From Psococerastis gibbosa (lineage: Eukaryota > Arthropoda > Insecta > Psocodea > Psocidae): a stretch of DNA of 64,000 bases. The notes below the pieces were generated by a model. That model did no database searches. It was given only the letters and a program-made list of their open reading frames with translations, and was not told the origin of the DNA. A program made the translations under genes and the position numbers. Below, in pieces: positions 11,223-21,369 of the stretch (position 1 is its first letter; every line of letters begins with the position of its first letter). The stretch spans positions 3,410,001 to 3,474,000 of the forward strand of contig OZ020484.1 in NCBI GenBank assembly GCA_963971405.1. Direction: 5' to 3'.

Positions 11223-11709
11223 TTCAACTTTTGATCACTTTTCTTCTATTGACACGTATGCGCCAAATTTTTGAAATTTGTTTGCATTTGTTTTTTTAAA
11301 TTTTGTATTTGTTTTCTTCGTACACCTTTTTAATATTTATTTTTAATAAAACCTAATAACGGTAGGAGATCCGAAGTAAGATCGACCTTCACCAATCTGT
11401 TTTATGGATGAAAACTGTTTTATTAACAATCTATTAAAATGATTGTACTTAACATGTTCCATGACGCCATTTTAGTTTGTTATTGTTTGCAGCGCATGAT
11501 TTTACTCTATGATCATTGATCAATGATGATTGAACAATGGCATAGAGTAAAATTGAAATGTCCGTAAATACCATATTTACTATTGAATATTGACGTATGT
11601 GGAATAAGCGCCTAAGTCGGTACCAATGTCTCAGCAGCTCACCATGCCCTGTACCATAAATGGGCATACTGAGCATTTGCCCGGGGTTTGCAAGCATGGG
11701 GGGGGGGGG

Positions 11710-11920
11710 CAGTGGCGGCGCTAGAAATTAAGGCGGGGGGGGGGGGGCCATGGGCCAATGAAAAGACGAAACATTTTCATTGGGAGGAGGTATACCGTTC
11801 AATAATTCTGCAATTTAACAACATTTATAAAATATATCAAAAGGGGGGGGGGCACGGAGGGGCCGGAGAAACTGTTTGGGGGGCCAGGCCCCCTCAAGCA
11901 CCCCCGTAGCGCCGCCACTG
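11710..11920. mobile_element. hAT-type MITE, 211 bp
   Basis: Perfect 14-bp terminal inverted repeats CAGTGGCGGCGCTA / TAGCGCCGCCACTG. The right flank is ATGGGGGG and the left flank is ATG plus an expanded G run, which fits an 8-bp target duplication whose G tract has since grown. Internal sequence matches both ends of the 1.6-kb element at 45484-47109, so this is a deletion derivative of the same family. It lies about 105 bp upstream of an SLC22 exon. Confidence 0.75.
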
Positions 11921-12024
11921 ATGGGGGGGGCGCCAGTCGAAATGAAAAACTACCCCTTACTACTATTATTTATTTTTGTTGACATGCTGACAGATGTATC
12001 CTAATAATTTTGTATTTGTTGTAG

Positions 12025-12128
12025 TGGAACATGGTTTGCGACAAGAGATGGATGGGAGCCCTGGCCCAGTCGGCGTACATGCTGGGGGTCTTCACTGGGG
12101 CGGTCACACTCGGTAGTTTAGCTGACAG
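12025..12128 (+). CDS. SLC22-like transporter, visible exon 1 (TM2)
   Basis: Follows acceptor 'ttgttgtag' and reads WNMVCDKRWMGALAQSAYML... to GSLAD with a split arginine codon (AG|G) at donor 'gttagt'. It encodes the segment entering TM2 and the first half of the MFS signature loop. An ATG occurs at 12031, but by family comparison it is an internal methionine. Confidence 0.85.
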
Positions 12129-12239
12129 GTTAGTGTCATGGCAGCGAGTGATTAGCGTACGTGCTAGGAGGGTACAATGCGTACAGCGCACAACAATGAG
12201 TAATAGCGACTAACACACATGCTTGGAGAGCACAAGATG

Positions 12240-12390
12240 AACCAAAAATGTAATGTCTTTGATGGCATAGCGGTAGCTTGTTCGTACTTTTGCGAGTCCC
12301 TACACACCATGCAATCGGAAACCTGTCGTAACTCAACACAGGTTTTACCTACAGAGGCGGTTGAAGAGTTATCAGTATACATTCAATGAA
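12240..12390 (+). repeat. SINE-like repeat (second copy at 47285-47440)
   Basis: Starts with an A-box-like stretch TGGCATAGCGGTAGC and shares about 150 bp of ordered motifs with 47285-47440, such as 'gcgatcgga', 'gtcgta-ctcaacacaggt', 'cctacagag-cg' and 'ttgtttgcatg'. A convincing B box is missing. Probably an old tRNA-derived SINE. Confidence 0.45.
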
Positions 12391-12571
12391 TTGTTTGTAT
12401 GTAGGGCCTATGCGAATAATATTTTTCAATAACAAATAAAAAATAAAAATAAAATAAAAATGCATTTTTTAATGTGATGCATTACTTTATGTATAAATAC
12501 ATCATATGCTTATTATGGCTTTCCTGTTGCCTGCCCATTCTAGACTATGCAATCGTCCCATCGCTCAATTC

Positions 12572-13360
12572 AGTGCTTTGGGATAAGGAAACCCGAGGCC
12601 ACTAAAAGTTAACCCGTAGGACAATTGTATACCATCTGCTGCTTACATTATCTATCTCGGTATACGAATTCATAATTAGAAAAGCATGTACAGCCGGTAT
12701 AGTTCAATATTCGCTGATTTTCATTAAAATTTGCATGTTAGCCTACCTGCTTAACTGGGTAGAAGACTGGTGACATTAATTCGATAGACTGCTGGCATTA
12801 ACAGCAAAAATTTTTCCTCAGAAGTTACGGCAGTAGGAATAAGTTTCCGTGACTCCTCTTAGGAGGACATGCTACGTAGAAAATGAGCACACCAAAATTT
12901 GCTGTTTTTATTGGCTTTTTATTTTTTTATTGAATTAACAAAGCAAGTCATTAAAGATTAGGCTCATGGAAGTTGTAGTTGTAGAAGACTACTTGCATCA
13001 TGTAATAGGAAATACTACATTTTTCGTACCTTAGTTCTTTCATAAATACCAGATCGGACTAAAATTCCCCGTATTCTGGGATTTTTGGAAGAACAACAAA
13101 ACCGAAAAGTGAGCCAAACATGTTGAATTAAATTTAATTACATGGAAATAATAAAATTTTGGGGTGCCAATTTTCTACGTGACATATGCTCTTCAGAAAA
13201 GAAGTCAAAAATGTCCAATATTATCAGGATTCAACACAATCAATTTAATTCCCATCAATGAGTTCTGTGCTTTGAAATAAGGAAAGCAGAGGCTATTAAA
13301 AATTTATCTCTGGAAAATTATTTTCCATACAACTACTCATATTACCAACCAATATCAGTA
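12572..13360. repeat. Direct repeats flanking an inverted-repeat element
   Basis: Segments 12572-12660 and 13263-13360 share 'gtgctttg-ataaggaaa-c-gaggc' and following sequence in direct orientation. Between them, 12868-12900 and 13153-13184 are imperfect inverted repeats around 'ctacgtagaaaat', which suggests an old foldback or MITE. All of it is intronic. Confidence 0.45.
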
Positions 13361-13988
13361 CGGTACCTACCTGTACAAATTGATATATGGCATGTAAATT
13401 TTCTTTATCTATGGTTTCTAGTATAATAGTAATATTAATTAATGATTCATATAATAAGTAATAGAGCAACAAGGCAGAAAGGGGGTAAGAAAGTGAATTA
13501 AAATTGATAGAAAGAATTAAAATAATTCAGCAAGTCTGAGAGCAGCAGGTAACCAGTGACCCCTTTTATTTGATGATATAAAAACAACCAAAGCCAGCAT
13601 AAACGAAGAGATAGTGCTGACATATCAAAGTAACAATTACGTGGCATCTGAGCTGTCGGGGACATGGGACATTAATTGTCAGGCCTCGAATTTTTAAGCA
13701 TTGCTATTTTAATGGAACTGCAAAGGATTTATCGGCCGGAGTCGAATGAGGCACCAGTATTATCCGGGTTGATGGATATGAAAGTGAACTTCCAAACGTT
13801 AATAATAATAATCACCTTTATTTTCATTATATAAATTTTCGTTTCGTCAACATCTGCAGTCAACATCTTCAGCGGCGCTGCGTTCTTCACTGGTTGGTAC
13901 CTCGGTGGTTCCGTCCACTTTCATATCCACCACGGCCCATCAGCCCGGATTCCACTGATTCTTCATTGTTTTTTTTGTTTTTTTCCAG

Positions 13989-14146
13989 GATTGGCAGGCT
14001 GAAGGTATTCTACATATCTGGTGTCCTACAGACAATCCTAGGCGTCGTAGTCGCGTTCATTCCAGAGTTTTATACATTTGTAGTTATACGGTACCTATAC
14101 GGCATTTTCGGCTCAGCGGGAACCTACAATTCAGGATTCGTCATGT
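13989..14146 (+). CDS. SLC22-like transporter, visible exon 2 (TM3-TM4)
   Basis: Acceptor 'ttttttccag', donor 't|gtaagt'. It completes the MFS loop (R-IGRLKVFY) and encodes hydrophobic segments around GVLQTILGVVVAFIPEF and the stretch RYLYGIFGSAGTYNSGFVM, typical of SLC22 TM3/TM4. Phase 2 in, phase 1 out. Confidence 0.88.
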
Positions 14147-14346
14147 GTAAGTACCTACCTAAAAACTTATCTATTTCTTGTAGCCTATATATTAATTTTA
14201 GTATTATATGTGGTATATAATTCTGGCATTAGGCTAAACTAACTTATGTTGAAGGGGCAACCTCCTCGCAATTAGACAATCTAGAAAATCCAACCAAGTA
14301 CAGATTTTTTCTAGATCCTCTGATTTCGTTTGCTGTATGGTAGACG

Positions 14347-14659
14347 AATGAAGAGGTACTTCAAAGGATAAATGATAAAAGATCCTTAATTACCTCCATT
14401 TCGGTGAGAAGAGCAAAATGGATGGGTCACCTGATCAGACAAGAAGGACTCTTAAGCACCATAATAGAAGGCACAATCGAAGGCACCAATGCAAGAGGGC
14501 GACCAAGGAAGGCGTACGCAGAAGACCTCAAGAAAGATATGAGATGCGGAACCTACTTTGAACTCAGGAGAATGGCTAAGGTCAGGGAGGAGTGTGGAAG
14601 GAGGTGGAAAGATTTGCTGCAAACCAATCGCTAGATTGCAACTACAGAAGAAGAAGAAG
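14347..14659 (+). mobile_element. 5'-truncated LINE with 10-bp target duplication
   Basis: Encodes the last ~75 residues of a non-LTR reverse transcriptase (RRAKWMGHLIRQEG..., then GRPRKAY) and ends in an (AAG)n tail. The flanking duplication ATGGTAGACG at 14337-14346 and 14660-14669 delimits the insertion exactly. It lies in an intron of the transporter gene. Confidence 0.85.
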
Positions 14660-15248
14660 ATGGTAGACGGGCAATAATTATGTGACAGGTACAGGTTTAG
14701 TCTAATTTGCGGGGATTGGTAGGACATAACGTAACTAGGTACTATGAAGCCGGCCCAGTCGTCATTTCAAGGCTTTGAACCGTTGATATCGTATCTTTTA
14801 ACGCATCTCTTAACAAGGACGAAGACGATGACGTTGACCATTCACGCGGACTTACAGCCGACCTGGGTTTCGGGTATATGACAAAACCCATTGCCAATAT
14901 TGACTTCTTAACTTCAATGGTGGGCATAATTTTCCGCTAATAGCTAATATATAGGTCTATAGACCTACAGAAAATAAATACAATTATGGACGTCAAGGTC
15001 GTCTCCAGCCCTGAGTTCCAACCCGACCTCATAATAATAATGCCCCCAGGGTACTTATCAGAGTATTATAAAGAGGAGGGAGGTTGCACTTTAGCAGTTT
15101 AGCATGCAAGTATTCACATTTTGAATTTCTTCAACAATTACATCACCACCCGTGGCTCCATTTTTTTTACTTGTCAAAACGGATGTCACAATCCGTTCAT
15201 CAGGCTGTAAATGTTTTATTGTTCAATTCACAAACTTGCTGTTTGCAG

Positions 15249-15414
15249 CTATGGAGCTGGTGGGTTCGTCGAAGCGCACCCCCTGTGGACTGTCCTTCCA
15301 AGCGATGTTCGCATTTGGAATGATGCTGGTAGGGATCTGGGGCTAGTTGGTTCACGACAGGTTCTACCTACAGATCATCTACGGCTGCCATGGTCTACTC
15401 CTCTTCGGCCACTG
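15249..15414 (+). CDS. SLC22-like transporter, visible exon 3, with in-frame TAG
   Basis: Acceptor 'gtttgcag', donor 'tg|gtatga'. It reads S-MELVGSSKRTPCGLSFQAMFAFGMM, then GIWG, then TAG at 15344-15346, then LVHDRFYLQIIYGCHGLLLFGHW. Family sequence continues on both sides in the same frame and the splice phase is kept, so the stop sits inside a real exon. A tryptophan codon (TGG) at this site is the simplest ancestral state. It could be a null allele, an assembly base error or a young pseudogene. Confidence 0.85.
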
Positions 15415-15733
15415 GTATGAATTAGTATAACAGCAGCTGTATTTGATTAGTCCAATAGGCTGGCAGAACAGGCAATACTAATGTCGAAAGGTGGGACAGT
15501 GGTAAATTGAACATAAATACTGTATCAGCTAACACGTTGTGGCACAGTTGATTTTCATGCAAACGTAAACCTTACGATTCACATGATCAAGTACTGCATT
15601 GGTGGTGGCATGTCACTTGGCAGAACATTGAAAATATCTTCCAAAGTATGTAATATAATTTTCACAGAAATGAGAAAATTCGAGACAAATGACGAAGTGT
15701 ACAACTTAATACATTTCTTGTCGTATATTGTAG

Positions 15734-15973
15734 GTGGCTAGTTGACGAAAGCCCACGCTGGTTGTGGGCCCACGGGCAACGCGACGAAGCTATCAGGATC
15801 GTCCGGAAAGGTATGGAGATCAACGGAGACGACACTGGAGTGCTGGACGATAGCTTCGGTGAGGTGAACCCGATGGCGCGGAAGAGTGAGGAGCCAGTGG
15901 AAGAGGCAGGAATATTGTTGCTCTTCAAGACACCCAATTTGCGGAAGAGGACCCTCAACATCTGTCTTAATTG
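15734..15973 (+). CDS. SLC22-like transporter, visible exon 4 (intracellular loop)
   Basis: Acceptor 'attgtag', donor 'ttg|gtacga'. Starts with WWLVDESPRWLWAHGQRDEA, the highly conserved cytoplasmic loop after TM6, followed by a charged variable region and LLFKTPNLRKRTLNICLNW leading into TM7. Phases 2 and 2. Confidence 0.9.
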
Positions 15974-16642
15974 GTACGAAACTTTATTTGATGTTTAGCT
16001 TAACTGACTTAGGGTTTTAACTCACATATGACCATTAAAAATGTAAGAACGTTTTGAAAATGAACGGACATGACGTCGGACTAATGGATAGTAAAGCCGA
16101 TTGCGCGGAGGCAATACGACTCTGCATAGGTCGGACTTAACTGGGTGACACCTTCTCTGAAGAGAATCTGACGTTTTACTATAGTGTTCGGGCTCCAGCC
16201 TGAAAATCAATAAAATCAAAATTCAGGGGAGCCTTTTTTATCGATGCTTTCTAAATTCAAGTAGGTTATGTTCCAAAACATATGTTTTTCAGTGACCGTC
16301 TTCAGGATCTACTCTTCTAAAACTTAGGCCCAGTATATACCAGTGTATACACACTGACTTGCAGTCGCAATTTGCAGACTTTTTTTTTTGCATTGAAGCC
16401 CAGCTTTTTCCATAGGGCTAGAAGAAGGTTCTTGTCAATTTCGGAAGCTGGCGTGTGCCGGCCACACGAAAGTGCACGGGTTTCCCATAGACACGCCAGA
16501 TATCATATACAGCAGGTAGAAATCTTCTGAATTAGACTCTGTGGTTTTGCACCGACCATTCAGCAACTGCGACCGTGTCTAAGTCTAAAATTGGCTATGT
16601 GCCAATTATTTTCATTTTGTTTTAAACTAATTGTTGGTCCAG

Positions 16643-16857
16643 GTTTGCCAACAGCTTATCATACTACGGACTTTCGTTAAACACCGGCACTCTTCCTGGT
16701 AATCCATTCCTCATGATCGTCATCAATGGATTCGTTGAGTTCCCTTCATACATTATCATTACAAATATATTGGACCGACTGGGCCGTCGAAGTGTTATTG
16801 CCATATTTATGCTGCTGGGAGGTATCACGTGTATAGTCTCTGCATGGATCCCTACAG
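16643..16857 (+). CDS. SLC22-like transporter, visible exon 5 (TM7-TM9)
   Basis: Acceptor 'ttggtccag', donor 'acag|gtgagc'. Reads FANSLSYYGLSLNTGTLPGNPFLM, then a helix and the second MFS-type loop TNILDRLGRRSVIA, then a further helix. The order and motifs are those of SLC22 TM7-TM9. Confidence 0.9.
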
Positions 16858-16889
16858 GTGAGCTCGACACGCACCAATGTCTTCTTCCT

Positions 16890-17090
16890 CTTCCTCCTTA
16901 GTGCTGCGTGCGCAGTGTGGGGGGTCGCCAGGTCCCCGGACCCATTTCTTGAACTCTCCCTTGAGCTCGGCCATTGTTATCCCCCATGCTCCGGTGAGTT
17001 GTTCAATCCCTTCCTCGAGGGTTGTCCTGGGTCGGCCGAAGAATCTTCTTCCTTACACAAGAACGTCACGAAAGTCACGAACACCTAATG
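16890..17090 (-). mobile_element. LINE-like repeat fragment in intron
   Basis: In inverted orientation this resembles the repeat-derived frame at 437-600 (shared pieces around 'gctcggccattgtt', 'ccggtgagttg' and 'ctcgagggttgtcc'). It starts only ~30 bp after the exon donor. No intact coding. Confidence 0.5.
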
Positions 17091-17322
17091 AGGATTTGAA
17101 GCCAATTGTGAGCACAACAGGATCAGTATCCAGCAAGTTTTCCTGTGGGACAATTTACTATGACGATTATACTTAATCCTAACCTGCGATTGAAAATTTA
17201 ACCAAGATAATTTTGTAATGGATAGTGCCGTTCAAAATGGTTTTGAATTTACATTTTTAACCCCAGGAATAAAATAACATCGTTGGCCCGCTTGTCACAG
17301 TTTTCGTTTATTTTGCTTTCAG

Positions 17323-17513
17323 AGGAGGAGGCAGGCCGCATTAGCGTAATCACAGTAGTGATGTTGGGGAAGCTATTGCTCGCCGGGTCGTTTGCAATTG
17401 ATTACAACTACACTGCTGAGCTTTACCCCACTGTTGTTCGTAATACAGCCATAGGCGTAGGCGCAATGTGCGCCAGGCTCAGTGGCGCACTCGCACCATG
17501 GTTTACATTGCTG
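17323..17513 (+). CDS. SLC22-like transporter, visible exon 6 (TM10-TM11)
   Basis: Acceptor 'tgctttcag', donor 'ctg|gtaagt'. Reads EEEAGRISVITVVMLGKLLLAGSFA..YNYTAELYPTVVRN and on to the start of TM11. This is the parental form of the exon copies at 3.8-7.1 kb and 60.7-62.6 kb. It alone retains every conserved residue, including GAMCARLSG. Phase 1 in, 0 out. Confidence 0.9.
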
Positions 17514-17640
17514 GTAAGTTTGTTGTTATCGCGCCAGCTTCCGCGCTAACAACTTTTTATGTACAGATAGGTACAGCAGAACTTCTATTATACTAATCGC
17601 TATCAGTCCAAAACACTTTAATTGGACACACCGCAGCTGC

Positions 17641-18930
17641 CAAGGGCAGATTTTAGGGGGAGGAGGGGGTCAGAGGGTCCGGACTCCCTCCAAAATAAAA
17701 AGAAGAACTTACACTAGATAAGGATGGGTCTACAGTGGGAATTAAAAATAATGTTTTTGCTTTCCAATTTATACGTAGTAGGTATAAGGAAAGCTTTGTG
17801 ACGGTCCAAGTTTTCGATTCCGAGATTTTAACGGAATTACACGTTTTGAAGTCCCAGGACCCCAAAAAAGTGGTTTTTACGCAATATCTGTCTGTCGCTC
17901 TGTCTGTTCATCAATTTCCGGGCAAACTACTCGGTCGATTATTATGAAATTCGGCATGTAGGGTCACAAAAATCATACCTCGGGACAATTTTTTTTTATT
18001 TTGGGCTAACTCAATTTGAGGGGGTATTATTCTCAAAAAGTTCCAAAAAAACGTCTAAACAAATTATTTCTCAAACGGCCCCAACGATTTCTTTTAAATT
18101 AACATATACTGTAGTAGTCATTAATGGTGACAAAATGCGGGGGATCGCTCGCCCCTTGATAGTTTGCTTCTGGGGGTAAAAAAATAAAAATAACTAAATT
18201 TTAATGATGAAAAATGACTAAAAAATAATTTTTCTGCGAAACCTATCTATCCATGATTTCTACCTTTGTCAGAGGATCGTCGCCTCTGCCCCTCTGGGAT
18301 CTATATTCCAGCCATACTTATGGACGGCCCGGCGGCGAAACTTGCCGAGTGCCTGTCTGGTCCAGGCCCAAAACTGCTGACGGTTTTCCGCGAAAGCGAG
18401 TGGCGTGAGACCAGACAGCCATTTAGGCACTCCGCAAGTTTCGCCGCCGGGCCGTCCATAAGTATGGCTAGAATATAGATCCCAGAGGGGCAGAGGCGAC
18501 GATCCTCTGACACCTTCAGGCATGTTTTAGGTGTTAAATTGAGTAACGAAACCGGACAGAGAGGTTTCTTGCCCAAAAAACTAATTTTGTTTTGTGCAAA
18601 AACATGTTTTTATGAAAAAATGATTGAAAATTTACACTCAAATGCATTGCGTACTCTGCTGTTACTGCTGTGCGGTAATGTGTTGGTCTGACCTATCTAG
18701 AGTACCTCACCGCCAGTGACGTTAGATGGACAACCCCCCCCCCCCCTGAGATATCGGAAATTTGAAGGAAAATTATTTGCCTAGAAATTACTCATTTTCT
18801 CTATCTACTAATTTTGATAAATTGGAAAGCATGTTCGAGTAAACTCGGACCGGTTTCTTAATGTTTTAATCCACTGAACCTGCCCACTGACCCCCCCCCC
18901 CCCTTAAAGTGTAGGCAAAATCCGCGCTTG
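17641..18930 (+). mobile_element. Full-length CAAGG-type hAT-like non-autonomous element
   Basis: Inverted termini CAAGGGCAGATTTT and AAAATCCGCGCTTG. Flanking 8-mers are GCAGCTGC (17633-17640) and GCAGCTAT (18931-18938), a slightly decayed target duplication. The paralogous intron copies near 4050 and 60930 lack it, which confirms an insertion. It encodes no transposase. Partial copies lie at 8785, 10738, 39240(-), 49800, 4700 and 61580, and a 163-bp derivative with the same termini lies at 55875-56037. Confidence 0.75.
18267..18512. mobile_element. Foldback MITE nested in the hAT-like element
   Basis: Almost fully palindromic: arms of about 80-100 bp beginning TGTCAGAGGATCG and ending CGATCCTCTGACA, with only a few mismatches. 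It interrupts 'gatttctacctt|caggcatgttttagg', whose uninterrupted form is present at 4855, 49965 and 61735. A short target duplication (A)CCTT flanks it. Confidence 0.8.
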
Positions 18931-19364
18931 GCAGCTATGATATTCAGTTTATTTTAGTTCTTTTATTTTAAGTAATATACTACTATAGTAGTATTACCAG
19001 TGTTGGTACCTTAATACTCTTATTGTATAATTAATAAAGATTGCATGCGGTGCCGAAAATAATCTCTTTTTCGTCAAAAATTATTAGTCATTACTTTTTA
19101 AGAGTTCCAATATTGCCCAGTTGTAATGGGTACGGATAGTTTTAATTCCAATGTAGCCTATTATAGGTACCTAATAGGCGATAGGAACAGATTGCAATGT
19201 AATGTTAATATTTGGTATCCGGATCATTTATCAGAATATCAGCAGTCAAATTTTGAATCAGAAATGGATACTGGAATCAGTTCAGCCGTTCCGTATTATA
19301 TATACAGTGTATACTTTGACAGTTTTTTTTTACCCACCCACTATACAACCTACCAAAGCTTGAG

Positions 19365-19515
19365 CTCACTAACCAGCTAGATCCACTATTTTGTTACTAG
19401 GTGGCGGCCGATTGAAACCTCATAATTAATATCTCAGTTAATAGGCTATTGGTCGCAGAGGGATGAATTAAAATCTTACTGAAAGCCCGTGTTATTATCT
19501 ACGATAAATGATTGA
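19365..19515. repeat. Dispersed repeat, inverted copy at 44395-44545
   Basis: Contains 'aaccagctagatccac', 'ggcggccgattgaaacct', 'tatctcagttaat' and 'attatctacgataa'. The same string occurs in inverse order and orientation at 44395-44545. Confidence 0.6.
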
Positions 19516-19559
19516 TGTGGTCGGGAAAAGAAAGTATTTTAAATGAATTTTATTGTTTC

Positions 19560-19665
19560 TATATTACTGAGACACCCTAGTGGAGTTAGGGCTATTAAGC
19601 CCTCTCTTACACTCAACTGGGCAGGCACGAGACCGCCTGCTTTATATGTCCTCCGAAGTATGGCC
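19560..19665 (-). repeat. SINE fragment (3' half)
   Basis: Shares 'cctagtggagttagggctatta-agccctctcttacactcaact' and 'cgaagtatggcc' with the more complete tRNA-derived SINE at 45285-45475. The tRNA-like half is missing. Another piece lies at 55370-55415. Confidence 0.6.
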
Positions 19666-19928
19666 ACAAACAACCTTTTTTTATTTTTATTTACGTAAAT
19701 AGGCTACATATGGGAGCATAGAGGAAAAGCGGGGCTTATGTTTTGCAATATCCTCACACCTGATCGGCAAGTTACGAAAGGAATTTTCTTTATTAATAAC
19801 TTATTTAAATCCTTACACAATACTTTATTCAGTCACTTTTTAACCAGTGTAAGGTACATGTACTTGCCCTAATTTTCGGGTACCACATTCCGATTCCCAA
19901 TATAATGCTGGTTTCGGTTCATTTGCAG

Positions 19929-20150
19929 GATTCTCTCAACAAAACACTTCCCATCATGATCTTTGCGACGATCGCACTGATTTCGGGTCTGCTCATACTG
20001 CTCCTTCCGGAGACGCTGGGCCAGCCGATGCTGCAGAGCGTCGAGGAAGGTGAGCGGTTCGGCGAGGGTGACACCACCTGTACCACCTGCTTCCGACGCA
20101 AGAACAAGGAAGACAGCAGCATCCTGCATCCCGGTTTCAGCCATCGCTGA
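19929..20150 (+). CDS. SLC22-like transporter, last exon (TM12 and C-tail)
   Basis: Acceptor 'catttgcag'. Reads DSLNKTLPIMIFATIALISGLLILLLPETLGQP, the final membrane segment and the PETLG motif that ends the SLC22 transport core, then a hydrophilic tail with a CTTCFRRKNK patch and stop TGA at 20148-20150. The length and position of the tail are normal for the family. Confidence 0.9.
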   Translation, partial: DSLNKTLPIMIFATIALISGLLILLLPETLGQPMLQSVEEGERFGEGDTTCTTCFRRKNKEDSSILHPGFSHR

Positions 20151-20698
20151 ATCGCGATCACACTGATTAGTGACCCCACTAGATTGTGGTATCGCTGGAA
20201 TGTGATATTACTGCACTGCCTTGTCACGGGGTGCAGGATGTCTTGTCTTGATAGTTCGATGATTAGTTGCTAGAATTTCTGCTGTGAGTTAACTTCAAAT
20301 TAGAAACATTAAGAAAACCACGTCCAGATTGTCTAGTTCTACATTTGATGTTATTATCTGGCAAGTCCGCTTTAGGAAAATTAACATAGCCTCAGGGCTA
20401 TATCGCTATAATAACTTATTTCTCGGCAGTTTACAGCCCACATTTGTATCTCTATTGGTGTATTTGTATCAGGTGTTTTAGCATTAGGTGTACCTTGTGA
20501 ATTTTTGAAACTTGTTTTTAATTTTTCGGTTAGTGGACATTTTTAATTTAACACACAACTTGAAAATTAGGTGAGGCAATGTCTCAATTGCCTCGAATAG
20601 TATGAATTGTACCGGTACCATGAAGAAATTTAAATTGTCCTTAATGTTTTGTTTACAATTTTCGTTTTACTGTAGGCCTACTTTTAGGTCTTTTCGTA

Positions 20699-20704
20699 AA
20701 TAAA
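20699..20704 (+). terminator. Candidate polyadenylation signal of the transporter gene
   Basis: AATAAA about 550 bp after the stop codon, with T/G-rich sequence following ('tgtgttaatatatgtc'). It would give a 3' UTR of ~560 nt. It is the best placed of the few candidates. Confidence 0.4.
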
Positions 20705-20892
20705 TGTGTTAATATATGTCAACCGATGTATTGTACTTTGCGCATTTTTCCTCGCATTTTGTGTTAAATGTCTCTTTTTCTGAGGTGTATTGAAACAGGG
20801 TGCCAACCTGCAGCTGTACATCTGTTGCTCTTCTGCTTGTTGCTCTGACGAACCTGTAGTTATCCTCCCTCTCTTGTAGTGTCTTGGCGCGG

Positions 20893-20995
20893 CCACGGCT
20901 ACCTATTGATGTACAGGGCAGCTACTCCGGAGGGCGTCTTACCGGGGAAATAACGTCCCATGCGGGCAGCTGCCCTGTACATTAAGGTAGCCACG
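20893..20995. repeat. Inverted repeat, ~30-bp arms
   Basis: 'ggctacctattgatgtacag' with 'ggcagct' at 20898-20925 is answered by 'agctgccctgtac' and 'aaggtagcc' at 20968-20993, leaving a ~40-bp centre. It could be a small MITE or the end of the Ty3 remnant; no target duplication is clear. Confidence 0.5.
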
Positions 20996-20998
20996 TCA

Positions 20999-21275
20999 AG
21001 GCACTATGTGATCAAGGATAGCTAACTATAGGTTCGTTAAAGCAACACTCAGCAGTGAGTGAGAGCAATACACCTATTAAGTTCAAGCAAGGCACTGTAG
21101 TGAGGAGGGGTAGCCAACTAGGGTGGTTAAAGCAACGCCCACTAGGTAGTGAGGGCTAGATACATGGTAGGTTCAAATAAGGCACTATAGGGAGCAGGTC
21201 AAGCAAGCTTGGTCTGTGAATGCAAGACGCAGAAGTGAGTATGGGCAAGACACCTGGTTGACACAAACAAAACAC
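20999..21275 (+). repeat. Diverged tandem repeat, three units of ~91 bp
   Basis: Units start GGCACTATGTG (20999/21000), GGCACTGTAGTG (21091) and GGCACTATAGGG (21181). They share 'ttaaagcaac-c-c-c', 'gtgag-g' and 'ggttcaa'/'gttcaag' blocks. It lies just upstream of the Ty3 integrase remnant. Confidence 0.55.
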
Positions 21276-21369
21276 TTCGGTGGGTTAGATTAGGTAAGGT
21301 GCCCATTCCATTGACCGGCTAGGGCTATTTCCAAAACGGTGACGTGGTAGCAGCAAAAAATTAAATCCC

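Larger units (their letters stand above)
12025..20150 (+). other. SLC22-like organic cation/carnitine transporter gene model (partial, one internal stop)
   Basis: Seven exons (12025-12128, 13989-14146, 15249-15414, 15734-15973, 16643-16857, 17323-17513, 19929-20150) join in frame with matching phases (2,1,2,2,1,0). They give about 430 codons covering roughly TM2 to the C-terminus of a major facilitator transporter. Family hallmarks are the loop GSLADRIGRLK between TM2 and TM3, DESPRWLWAHG after TM6, and AELYPTVVRN between TM10 and TM11. Such proteins move organic cations, anions or carnitine across the plasma membrane; the substrate cannot be told. About 120 N-terminal residues are missing. 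A TAG at 15344-15346 breaks an otherwise well-conserved frame. Introns hold a LINE, a hAT element and other repeats. Confidence 0.85.
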
